Below are positions 1-6,350 of a stretch of DNA of 9,863 nucleotides, piece by piece. Position 1 is the stretch's first letter. The number at the start of each line of letters is the position of its first letter. A program made the position numbers and the translations under genes. This stretch comes from Betaproteobacteria bacterium (GTDB lineage Bacteria; Pseudomonadota; Gammaproteobacteria; Tethybacterales; Tethybacteraceae): positions 1 through 9,863 of the forward strand of contig JAPORI010000148.1 in NCBI GenBank assembly GCA_026710225.1, read 5' to 3'. The notes beneath the pieces are model-generated. The model saw only the letters and a program-made list of their open reading frames with translations, was not told the DNA's origin and ran no database searches.

Positions 1-13
1 AATTAGCCCTGTA

Positions 14-1369
14 TTGAATGAGATTTATTCTTTTGCGCGCAGCGAGGATGAGTTGCGCACCCTGGCCCAGGAGATAGTCGCTCAGGCTAAAGCCGCCGGC
101 GCCGATGCTGTGGAAGTTTCGGTGGGCGAAAGTTTCGGGCTGACTATCGGGGTGCGCGGCGGCGAACTGGAAACCAGTGAGTTCGGTCAGGATCGCAATG
201 CATCGATTGGCGTCGTGCGCAAGCGCAAGTCCGGCAGCGCCAGTTGTGAATCGCTTTCCGGGCGCGATCTGAAGGCGGCAATCGACAAGGCGCTGGCGAT
301 CGCGGCAAGTTCCCAGGAGGATGAGTGCGCCGGACCGGCCGATGCCGAGCACCTGGCTGCGGCGCCCTTTGCCGATCTTGATTTGCACCATCCGTGGCGG
401 CCCAGCGTCGACCAGGCTACCCGCATCGCGCTTGAATGCGAACAGGCGTCCTTTGACGCCGATCCCCGGGTAAGCAGGGAAAAGAGCGAAGGTGCCGAAA
501 TATCCAGCGTCGAGGCGCGCGGCGCCTATGCCAACTCGCACGGCTTTGCCATGGCCAGCACCGCCTCGTCGCATGCGATTTCTTGCAGCGCTCTGGCTCA
601 GGGTGGGCAGGGAATGGAAACCGGCGGCTGGCACAGTTCCCAGCGCAACTGGCGGCAGCTGGAAGATGCCGCCGCAGTAGGGCGCAAGGCCGGCCAACGG
701 GCTGCCGCGCGCGACGGGGCGCAGATGGCCCGCACCGCCGAGGTTGCCGCAGTATTCGAAAGCGGTGTCTCCCATTCGCTGATTGGCTGCCTGCTGGGTG
801 CGGCCAGCGGCGGCAACCTGTATCGCAAACTTTCCTACCTGCGCGGCAAGATGGGCGACAAGGTCGCCACCGAGCATCTTACCATCCGCGAAGACCCGTT
901 CATTCCGGCTGGCAAGCGCAGCCGGGTCTGCGACGATGAAGGGGTGGCGGTGCAAGCGCGCAACATAGTCGAGGCTGGCGTCCTGACCGGCTACCTGCTT
1001 TCCAGTTACTCGGCCCGCAAACTGGGCATGAAGACCACCGGCAACGCCGGCGGCGCCCACAACCTGTCGATCTCCTGTCGGTCGATGGGCTTTGCCGATT
1101 TGCTCGCCGAGATGGGGGAAGGGTTCCTGATCACCGAACTGATGGGTCGCGGCGCCAATCTGGTTACCGGCGACTATTCCTGCGGCGCGGCCGGTTTCTG
1201 GGTCGAAGGCGGCAAGATTTCCCATCCGATCCGGGAGGCAACCGTTGCCGGCTCGCTGCCGGTGATGCTTGCTGGCATCGTTGCCGGCGGCGATGATATC
1301 CTTGAGCGCGGCGGCATAAGTTGCGGCTCGCTGCTAATCGACAAGATTGCCCTTGGCGGCCGCAAATAA
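14..1369 (+). CDS. pmbA: TldE/PmbA metalloprotease-family protein
   Basis: PmbA (TldE) is the partner of TldD in a cytosolic heteromeric metalloprotease that degrades unfolded peptides and, in enterobacteria, matures microcin B17 and degrades the CcdA antitoxin. The 451-residue product matches the family along its whole length and has nearly the E. coli length (450). Recognisable blocks are DECAGPAD (about 101-108), DLDLHHPW (121-128), SGGNLYRK (about 265-272), YSARKLGMKTTGNAGG (about 334-349), ITELMGRG and the C-terminal GDYSCGAAGFWVE stretch near 386-398. As expected for TldE, it has no HExxxH zinc motif; that belongs to TldD, which is not in this window. Position 390 is Cys where E. coli has Arg. 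The start is taken as the TTG at 14. No stop precedes it in frame, so the true start could lie before the window, but the N-terminus already fits homologues. No Shine-Dalgarno is visible in the 13 bases available. Confidence 0.93.
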   Translation: MNEIYSFARSEDELRTLAQEIVAQAKAAGADAVEVSVGESFGLTIGVRGGELETSEFGQDRNASIGVVRKRKSGSASCESLSGRDLKAAIDKALAIAASSQEDECAGPADAEHLAAAPFADLDLHHPWRPSVDQATRIALECEQASFDADPRVSREKSEGAEISSVEARGAYANSHGFAMASTASSHAISCSALAQGGQGMETGGWHSSQRNWRQLEDAAAVGRKAGQRAAARDGAQMARTAEVAAVFESGVSHSLIGCLLGAASGGNLYRKLSYLRGKMGDKVATEHLTIREDPFIPAGKRSRVCDDEGVAVQARNIVEAGVLTGYLLSSYSARKLGMKTTGNAGGAHNLSISCRSMGFADLLAEMGEGFLITELMGRGANLVTGDYSCGAAGFWVEGGKISHPIREATVAGSLPVMLAGIVAGGDDILERGGISCGSLLIDKIALGGRK

Positions 1370-1385
1370 ACCTCGATTTATTTGT
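1362..1385. repeat. Inverted repeat over the pmbA stop codon
   Basis: CAAATAAA (1363-1370) pairs perfectly with TTTATTTG (1377-1384) around a 6-nt loop, with a possible further G-U pair. The left arm contains the pmbA stop codon TAA at 1367-1369. The stem is AT-rich and is not followed by a T-tract, so it is not a typical intrinsic terminator. It may be a weak transcript end or an RNA-stability stem. Confidence 0.4.
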
Positions 1386-1443
1386 CAGGTTATTGTTGTA
1401 AAATGCTGTATTATCGTTATTTAAAATTAATTTGAGCAAATTC

Positions 1444-1531
1444 TAATCCTGATTTGCAGCATAGCAATTCCCGTTTTACAGGATTGAGATTCCCAGTTTG
1501 CAACAGGCAAATTCCCAAACTGCATGGTATG
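1444..1531. repeat. Four degenerate 22-bp tandem repeats (candidate operator or leader element)
   Basis: Units start at 1444, 1466, 1488 and 1510, an exact 22-base period. The shared core at unit positions 2-15 reads roughly ATTCCCRNTTTGCA. Seven columns (2, 4, 5, 6, 12, 14, 15) are identical in all four units. Neighbouring units share 14, 13 and 11 of 22 bases. A weaker unit may lie before (1422-1443, 11 of 22 matches to unit 1) and another after (from 1531, shifted by one base). A 22-base period is not a multiple of three, so the pattern is not a protein repeat; it equals about two helical turns. The last unit overlaps the extended -10 box proposed for the downstream ATPase gene, which suggests a multi-site binding region. 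That role is inferred. Confidence 0.6.
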
Positions 1532-1533
1532 AT
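1525..1533 (+). promoter_or_regulatory. Candidate extended -10 promoter of the first AAA ATPase gene
   Basis: TGGTATGAT fits the extended -10 pattern TGnTATAAT with one mismatch in the hexamer (TATGAT at 1528-1533). It ends 9 nt before the in-frame GTG at 1543. No convincing -35 is seen at 16-18 bp, which extended -10 promoters can tolerate. Repeat unit 4 ends inside it. Confidence 0.4.
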
Positions 1534-1542
1534 CCTGCCGTT

Positions 1543-2790
1543 GTGGCAAGCAAATCCGCTTATGTTTCCAGACATGTCGAAGCCAGCGTCAAGACGGCGC
1601 TGGCCGACTCGCGCATCGTTGCGATCGTCGGCCCCCGCCAGTCCGGCAAGTCCACTCTGGCCAGGCGGATTGCCAGTTCCGACGGCCGCAAATTTGTCAC
1701 TCTCGATGATGTTCATGTCCGCAAGTTTGCCTTGGCCGATCCGCACGGATTTGTGCGCGAAAACCAGTTTGCGGTCATCGATGAAATTCAGTTGGCCCCT
1801 GATCTTTTTTTCGCGCTCAAGAAGGATGTCGATGAAAACCCGGATCCTGGCCGCTGGCTGATCACCGGTTCGGTAGATCTTTTCAAAAAGGCGGTGGCGC
1901 CCGATTCCCTGGCCGGCCGGGTCAGCACCATTGAACTGTTGCCGTTCTCCCAGGCGGAAATAGACGGCTGCGCGCCTGCGTCGTTTCTGCGCCGGGCCTT
2001 TGCCGCCGATTTTCCGGCCTTTTTGCCAGTCGGCAGAACCGCAAACCTAATCGATCGCATCCTCACCGGCGGCTATCCGCTGGCGGTGGGCAAGAACAAT
2101 CTGCGCTCTCGTCAGGTCTGGCTGCGCGACTATGCCGATTCGCTGGCCGAACACGATCTGCCCGGATTTACAAATGGCAAGGGCAGCGCCCTGCTGCCCA
2201 GGCTGCTTGGGCACGCAGCCGCCGCCGCCGGTTCGATCGTCAATCTGTCTTCGCTCGCCGGACACCTGGCCGTTGATCACAAGAGTGTTGATCGCTGGCT
2301 CACTCTTTTGGAAAGGATGTTTTTGCTGCGCCGGATTGCACCCTGGAGCGGCAATCGGATCAAGCGGCTGAGCAAAAGGCCGAAACTGCATTTTCTCGAT
2401 TCCGGCCTGGCTGCGGCGCTAAGATCGGTAACTGATCAGACCATCGAGCGCAATCGAGCCGAAATAGGCTTGCTGCTGGAATGCTTTGTGTTAGCCGAGA
2501 TTTCCAAGGCGCTCGTTCATCACGATCAGCCGCTGTATCTGAGTCATTACCGCGATGCGGGTGGCGCCGAGGTCGATTTCGTCCTGGAAGACCCTGCCGG
2601 GATGACAGTAGGCATCGAGGTAAAGGCGGCTGCCGGAGTATCGCCGCGCGATCTGCGCGGCCTGCAGGGCCTGGCCGCAGCCACCGCTGATCGCTTTGCC
2701 TGCGGAATAGTTCTGCACGATGGCGATCGGATCGACAGACTCGCCGAGCGGATTTTCGCGCTGCCGGTTGCGATGCTGTGGATTGACTGA
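1543..2790 (+). CDS. AAA ATPase with DUF4143 domain (COG1373 type)
   Basis: Predicted ATPase with an N-terminal AAA_14 P-loop domain, a central winged-helix-like part and a C-terminal DUF4143 domain, which has a PD-(D/E)XK nuclease-like fold. Counting from GTG 1543: Walker A GPRQSGKS at 30-37, Walker B VIDE at 78-81, LITGS at 106-110, the family segment SLAGR near 122-126, and GGYP near 176-179. The candidate nuclease-like residues are E313, D345 and E359-V-K361. Cellular role and substrate are unknown for this family, and I assign none. The frame is open from 1465, with a TTG at 1498 (430 aa) as an alternative start. I prefer GTG 1543 (415 aa) because it puts Walker A about 30 residues in, as in relatives, and leaves the repeats and the -10 box upstream. 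Neither start has a Shine-Dalgarno. The gene is convergent with uppP, 32 bp apart. Confidence 0.85.
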   Translation: MASKSAYVSRHVEASVKTALADSRIVAIVGPRQSGKSTLARRIASSDGRKFVTLDDVHVRKFALADPHGFVRENQFAVIDEIQLAPDLFFALKKDVDENPDPGRWLITGSVDLFKKAVAPDSLAGRVSTIELLPFSQAEIDGCAPASFLRRAFAADFPAFLPVGRTANLIDRILTGGYPLAVGKNNLRSRQVWLRDYADSLAEHDLPGFTNGKGSALLPRLLGHAAAAAGSIVNLSSLAGHLAVDHKSVDRWLTLLERMFLLRRIAPWSGNRIKRLSKRPKLHFLDSGLAAALRSVTDQTIERNRAEIGLLLECFVLAEISKALVHHDQPLYLSHYRDAGGAEVDFVLEDPAGMTVGIEVKAAAGVSPRDLRGLQGLAAATADRFACGIVLHDGDRIDRLAERIFALPVAMLWID

Positions 2791-2822
2791 TTGAGCCGGT
2801 TGCCCGGCCGGTTGCAGTTCTT

Positions 2823-3626
2823 TCAGTTCCAGAACAGTCCGAGCACGGCAGTACCAACCACTATCCGGTACCAGCCAAACGCCTGGAAACTGTAGCGGGC
2901 GATGTAGGCGAGCAACAGCCGCACAGTTATGATGGTGGTGACGAACGCGGTGCAAAAGCCGATGGCAAAGAAGGGCGCATCGGTAACCGCCAGCGCATCG
3001 ATGTTCTTGTATAAATCGTAGCCGGCGGCGCCGAATACCACCGGGATGGCGAGAAAGAAGGAGAACTCGGTTGCGCTGCGCCGCGACATTCCGGCCAGCC
3101 TGCCGCCCATGATCGTCGCGGCTGATCGGGAAACCCCCGGAAACAGCGCCAGGGTCTGCGCCAGGCCTACGGTTAGCGCCAGTTTCCAGCTCATTTGCTC
3201 GATGCTCTCGGTGCGGTCAGTCAGCGGCAGCCGCTCGATGATGATGATCGCGATGCCGCCGACGATCAGCGCCCCGGCCACGGTTAGGGGTGAGAAAAGA
3301 TAAAGTTTGATGGTGCTATGCAAGGTAACACCGAGGATCACAGCCGGGATGGTCGCCAGCGCGATTAAAGCGGCAAAGCGCATCTCGCTGGCTTTGCCGC
3401 GCACACAGCCTGCGGCTGCCTGCACCAGCCGCAGCCGGTAATGCCAGCACACCCCGAGAATCGATCCGGCCTGGATGAAGATCAGGAAAGTGTCGATCGC
3501 ATCGCCGCTGGGCAGACCCAAGGCCTGCCGGGCGATGATCAAATGGCCGGTCGAGGAGATCGGCAGGTACTCGGTGATGCCCTCGATCACCCCGAGCAGT
3601 GCCGCGACCCAGGCGGACTGCGTCAT
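2823..3626 (-). CDS. uppP: Undecaprenyl-diphosphatase (UppP/BacA)
   Basis: This integral inner-membrane phosphatase converts undecaprenyl diphosphate to undecaprenyl phosphate, recycling the lipid carrier for peptidoglycan and other envelope glycans; overexpression gives bacitracin resistance. The 267-residue length is typical. Diagnostic motifs are present: E15-GIT-E19 within GVIEGITEYLPISSTGH (12-28, with H28), and PGVSRS at 163-168 with R167. Hydrophobic segments span most of the chain, for example around 82-102, 115-130, 190-205 and 219-240. The ATG at 3626 lies 9 bp after the dcd stop, so the gene is probably co-transcribed and translationally coupled with dcd. There is no clear Shine-Dalgarno in the gap. 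Its 3' end faces the AAA ATPase gene across a short spacer without a convincing terminator. Confidence 0.96.
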   Translation of the reverse strand: MTQSAWVAALLGVIEGITEYLPISSTGHLIIARQALGLPSGDAIDTFLIFIQAGSILGVCWHYRLRLVQAAAGCVRGKASEMRFAALIALATIPAVILGVTLHSTIKLYLFSPLTVAGALIVGGIAIIIIERLPLTDRTESIEQMSWKLALTVGLAQTLALFPGVSRSAATIMGGRLAGMSRRSATEFSFFLAIPVVFGAAGYDLYKNIDALAVTDAPFFAIGFCTAFVTTIITVRLLLAYIARYSFQAFGWYRIVVGTAVLGLFWN

Positions 3627-3635
3627 TGCGCGGCT

Positions 3636-4205
3636 TTAGGTGCGGGGCAGGGTCAAATCGAGCTGGCGCTGGTACTTGCCGTCCCGATCCTTGTAGGAGA
3701 CCCGACAGGGTTCGTCCGACTGGAAGAACAGCACCTGGGCGATGCCCTCGTTGGCGTAGATCTTGGCCGGCAGCGGCGTGGTGTTGGAAAGCTCCAGGGT
3801 TACATAACCCTCCCATTCCGGCTCGAAGGGGGTGACGTTGACGATTATGCCGCAGCGGGCGTAGGTTGACTTGCCCAGACACACCGTCATTATGTCGCGC
3901 GGAATCCGGAAGTACTCCACCGAACGGGTCAGCGCGAACGAGTTGGGCGGGATTATGCAGTGGTCGCCCTTGACGCGGCTGAACGACTTCTCGTCAAAGT
4001 TTTTCGGATCGACGATGGTTGAATTGAGATTGGTGAAGATCAAGAACTCGTCGGCGCAGCGCATGTCGTATCCGTAACTGGACAGGCCGTAGGAGATCAG
4101 CCTGGTTCCGTTGTCGGCCTTGCGCACCTGGGCCTCGGAAAACGGCTCGATCATCTTGTGTTCGGCCGCCATCCGGGCGATCCAGTTGTCGTTCTTGATT
4201 GGCAT
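3636..4205 (-). CDS. dcd: dCTP deaminase
   Basis: Deaminates dCTP to dUTP, which dUTPase converts to dUMP for thymidylate synthesis; a cytosolic homotrimer of the dUTPase-like fold. The 189-residue product belongs to the proteobacterial form of about 188 residues. The substrate-site segment is GKSTYARCG (111-119, matching the RSSxAR block of E. coli Dcd). The catalytic glutamate aligns at E138 in the segment EPEWEGYVTLELSN (128-141), the same number as in E. coli. It is first in a two-gene unit with uppP and divergent from metG. A perfect TATAAT on its strand (4221 to 4216) ends only 10 nt before the ATG, with no Shine-Dalgarno between, so the mRNA leader is probably just a few bases. In some betaproteobacteria I recall an Mrp/ApbC gene between metG and dcd; here there is none. 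Confidence 0.96.
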   Translation of the reverse strand: MPIKNDNWIARMAAEHKMIEPFSEAQVRKADNGTRLISYGLSSYGYDMRCADEFLIFTNLNSTIVDPKNFDEKSFSRVKGDHCIIPPNSFALTRSVEYFRIPRDIMTVCLGKSTYARCGIIVNVTPFEPEWEGYVTLELSNTTPLPAKIYANEGIAQVLFFQSDEPCRVSYKDRDGKYQRQLDLTLPRT

Positions 4206-4215
4206 AAAGAGGCCA

Positions 4216-4221
4216 ATTATA
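4216..4221 (-). promoter_or_regulatory. -10 box for dcd-uppP
   Basis: Perfect TATAAT on the minus strand, 10 nt before the dcd ATG. The -35 region is poor: GGGCAA or GGCAAT at 17-18 bp spacing. The usual 6-8 nt to the transcription start would leave a leader of about 3-5 nt. Confidence 0.5.
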
Positions 4222-4245
4222 AGGCGGCCCGGCGGTCCATTGCCC

Positions 4246-4251
4246 TAGAAT
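4246..4251 (+). promoter_or_regulatory. Candidate -10 box for metG
   Basis: TAGAAT on the plus strand, five of six matches to consensus, in the short divergent region between dcd and metG. No -35 is seen. It would start transcription near 4258, about 10 nt before the ATG (4269) of a possible 13-codon leader ORF. Confidence 0.3.
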
Positions 4252-4268
4252 CGGTAACCTGCCCAGCC

Positions 4269-4310
4269 ATGCGCACCATCTCGTTGATTCCCTCCCGACC
4301 CCGGCCTTGA
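4269..4310 (+). CDS. Possible 13-codon leader ORF overlapping the metG start
   Basis: An ATG at 4269 opens a short frame encoding MRTISLIPSRPRP. Its TGA (4308-4310) overlaps the metG TTG start (4307-4309) as the four bases TTGA. This is the classic geometry for stop-restart translational coupling. metG itself has a weak TTG start and no Shine-Dalgarno, so coupling would explain how it is translated. The peptide resembles nothing I know, contains only the initiator Met, and could be a chance frame. No attenuator hairpin with a T-tract follows it. Confidence 0.3.
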   Translation: MRTISLIPSRPRP

Positions 4311-6319
4311 CCAGCGCTGCCCGCCGCATTCTGGTGACCACCGCCTTGCCCTATGCAAACGGTGCGATTCACATAGGCCACATGCTCGAGCACATCCAGG
4401 CGAGCATCTGGGTGCGCTACCTGCGCATGGCCGGCCACGAGACCTATCATGTCTGCGCCGATGACGCCCACGGCACGCCGGTGATGCTCAAGGCCGAGGC
4501 CGACCGCACCACCCCCGAAGAGCTGATCGGCAAGATGCAGCGCGCCCATCAGGCCGACTTTGCCGGCTTCGGAGTCGATTACGACTGCTATCACAGCACC
4601 CATTCCGAGGAGAACCGGCAGCTGGCCGAACTGATCTACACCCGGCTCGATGCCGCCGGCCTGATCGTCAAGCGCAAGGTGGTGCAGATGTTTGACGCCA
4701 AGCGCAACATGTTCCTGCCGGATCGCTATGTCAAGGGCGATTGTCCGCGCTGTCAGGCTCCCGATCAGTATGGCGATTCGTGTGAAAAGTGCGGTGCCGC
4801 CTACACGCCGGCCGAGCTGGGCAATCCGGTCTCGGTGCTTTCCGGGGAAAAGCCCGAGTTGCGCGAGTCCGAGCACCTGTTCTTCACTCTGTCGGCTCGG
4901 CGCGACTTTTTGCGCGAATGGGTGGCGGACGCATCACCCGGCCCCGGTCCAGGCCCCCGGTTGCAGCCGGCGGCAGTCAACAAGCTGGCCGAATGGCTCG
5001 ACGGCGAGTTGCGCGACTGGGACATATCGCGCGACGCTCCCTATTTCGGTTTCAAGATTCCGGGCTTTGCCGACAAGTATTTCTATGTCTGGCTTGATGC
5101 ACCGATCGGCTATCTGGCCAGTTTTCGCAAGATGTGCAGCGAGCGCAAGGTTGACTTTGACCAGTTTCTTGCGCCGGACAGCAGCACCGAGATGTATCAC
5201 TTCATCGGCAAGGACATTCTCTACTTTCACGGATTGTTCTGGCCGGCGATGCTCGAAGGTGCCGGAATGCGCACCCCGACCCGGCTGTTCGCGCACGGCT
5301 TCCTGTCGGTCAACGGCGCCAAGATGTCCAAGTCCAAGGGCACCTTCATCACTGCATCCAGCTACCTGAAACTGGGGCTGGACCCCGAGTGGCTGCGCTA
5401 TTATTTCGCCAGCAAGCTCTCCGATCGGATCGAGGACATCGATCTGAACATGGAGGATTTCGTCAACCGGGTCAATGCCGATCTGGTCGGCAAGCTGGCC
5501 AACATTCCCAGCCGGATGGCCAATTTCCTGCACAAGCGCTTTGCCGGCAAGCTGTCGGCGGCCGCGGCGCTAATCAAGGTCGATGCCGATCGGATCGGAA
5601 TGCTTTACGAACGGCGCCGCTACGCCGATGCGGTGCGCGAGATCATGGTGCACGCCGAGGAGGTCAACCGGGCGTTCGAGGTCGGCCGGCCCTGGGACCT
5701 GGCCAAGAACGGGGAAAGCGCCGGGCAGTTGCACGATCTGTGTTCGGCGGCGATCCAGTCGTTTCGGATTCTGGCCGGACTGCTCAAGCCGGTGCTGCCG
5801 CGGCTGGCCGCCGATGCCGAGCGCTTCCTGAACATCGATCCGCTGAACTGGGATGATCTTGCCCGGCCGCTGGCCGCCGGTCACCAGATCGGCAAGTTCG
5901 CCCATTTGATGCGCCGCATCGAACCTCGTCAGATCGATGCGCTGATCGCCGCCAATCGGGAACAGCAGCAGCCGGAGGATGGGGATACCGCTACGATTGG
6001 CATCGATCAGTTCGCCGCTGTCGATCTGCGGGTTGCGAAAATCATCAGCGCCGAGGAGGTAACTGCATCCGACAAGTTGATCAAGGTGACCGTCGATCTT
6101 GGCGAGTTGGGGCAGCGCACCATTTTCGCCGGCTTGCGCGGCAAGGTTGATGTCGCTACCCTGGCCGGACAAAGCGCGGTGGTATGCGCCAATCTCAAGC
6201 CGCGCAAGATGCGCTTCGGAACTTCCGAAGGGATGCTGCTGGCCGCGCCTGGCAGTGAAGGCGGGCTGGTTCTTTTGCAGCCGGCCGGCAGCACCAAGCC
6301 GGGTGCCAAAATCAGCTGA
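4307..6319 (+). CDS. metG: Methionyl-tRNA synthetase
   Basis: Class I aminoacyl-tRNA synthetase that charges tRNA-Met and initiator tRNA with methionine in the cytosol. The 670-residue product has all signatures: HIGH at 22-25, a knuckle with Cys 146, 149, 159 and 162 (CxxC-x9-CxxC, the zinc-binding type of E. coli), SKDAPYFGF-like SRDAPYFGF, and KMSKS at 339-343. A C-terminal EMAP/Trbp-type tRNA-binding and dimerisation domain starts near 565 (AAVDLRVAKI, then NLKPRKMRFGTSEGM). The TTG at 4307 is well supported because the N-terminus aligns residue for residue with E. coli MetG and no ATG exists in frame nearby. No Shine-Dalgarno is present, and the TTG overlaps the stop of a possible short leader ORF. 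One oddity is a PGPGPGP insert at 211-217, part of roughly eight extra residues compared with E. coli. Confidence 0.97.
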   Translation: MTSAARRILVTTALPYANGAIHIGHMLEHIQASIWVRYLRMAGHETYHVCADDAHGTPVMLKAEADRTTPEELIGKMQRAHQADFAGFGVDYDCYHSTHSEENRQLAELIYTRLDAAGLIVKRKVVQMFDAKRNMFLPDRYVKGDCPRCQAPDQYGDSCEKCGAAYTPAELGNPVSVLSGEKPELRESEHLFFTLSARRDFLREWVADASPGPGPGPRLQPAAVNKLAEWLDGELRDWDISRDAPYFGFKIPGFADKYFYVWLDAPIGYLASFRKMCSERKVDFDQFLAPDSSTEMYHFIGKDILYFHGLFWPAMLEGAGMRTPTRLFAHGFLSVNGAKMSKSKGTFITASSYLKLGLDPEWLRYYFASKLSDRIEDIDLNMEDFVNRVNADLVGKLANIPSRMANFLHKRFAGKLSAAAALIKVDADRIGMLYERRRYADAVREIMVHAEEVNRAFEVGRPWDLAKNGESAGQLHDLCSAAIQSFRILAGLLKPVLPRLAADAERFLNIDPLNWDDLARPLAAGHQIGKFAHLMRRIEPRQIDALIAANREQQQPEDGDTATIGIDQFAAVDLRVAKIISAEEVTASDKLIKVTVDLGELGQRTIFAGLRGKVDVATLAGQSAVVCANLKPRKMRFGTSEGMLLAAPGSEGGLVLLQPAGSTKPGAKIS

Positions 6320-6332
6320 ACCTAGCCAGTCG

Positions 6333-6338
6333 TATAAT
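6333..6338 (+). promoter_or_regulatory. -10 box for the NDUFA9-like gene
   Basis: Perfect TATAAT between the metG stop (6319) and the GTG at 6351, 12 nt before the start. No recognisable -35 is seen at 15-18 bp. A start site near 6345 would give a leader of about 6 nt, with no room for a normal Shine-Dalgarno. It suggests that this gene and cca have their own promoter besides read-through from metG. Confidence 0.45.
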
Positions 6339-6350
6339 ATATTTCGGTTC

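Larger units (their letters stand above)
1370..1542. other. AT-rich intergenic region upstream of the AAA ATPase gene
   Basis: This stretch is clearly richer in A+T than the genes either side, especially 1370-1445. It holds the 3' half of the pmbA stop stem, a palindrome AAATTAATTT (1424-1433), and an overlapping near-palindrome AATTTGAGCAAATT (1429-1442: two 6-bp arms, 2-nt centre). It also holds four 22-bp degenerate tandem repeats (1444-1531) and an inverted repeat CAGTTTG/CAAACTG (1494-1500 and 1516-1522). A TATTAT hexamer at 1409-1414 could be a -10 box but has no -35 at proper distance. No protein gene is supported here: antisense frames across it are low quality. Confidence 0.6.

Noticed and set aside
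1444..1531. CRISPR array or plasmid-type iteron origin
   Set aside because: Units are contiguous and degenerate with no unique spacers, so it is not CRISPR. No replication initiator gene is nearby, so an origin is not supported, although the layout resembles iterons.
1417..1746. Minus-strand ORF of 109 codons over the repeat array
   Set aside because: No family resemblance, antisense to the ATPase, and the 22-base period is incompatible with a coding repeat.
1543..2790. ATPase plus repeats read as a toxin-antitoxin or defence island
   Set aside because: There is no partner gene, and the neighbours are all housekeeping; the family alone does not establish such a role.
2795..2808. GCCGG/CCGGC hairpin between the ATPase and uppP stops as a bidirectional terminator
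   Set aside because: The stem is only 5 bp and no T-run follows on either strand.
6099..6350. Upstream extension of the NDUFA9-like ORF
   Set aside because: This stretch overlaps the metG tRNA-binding domain in another frame, and the Rossmann motif requires a start near 6351.
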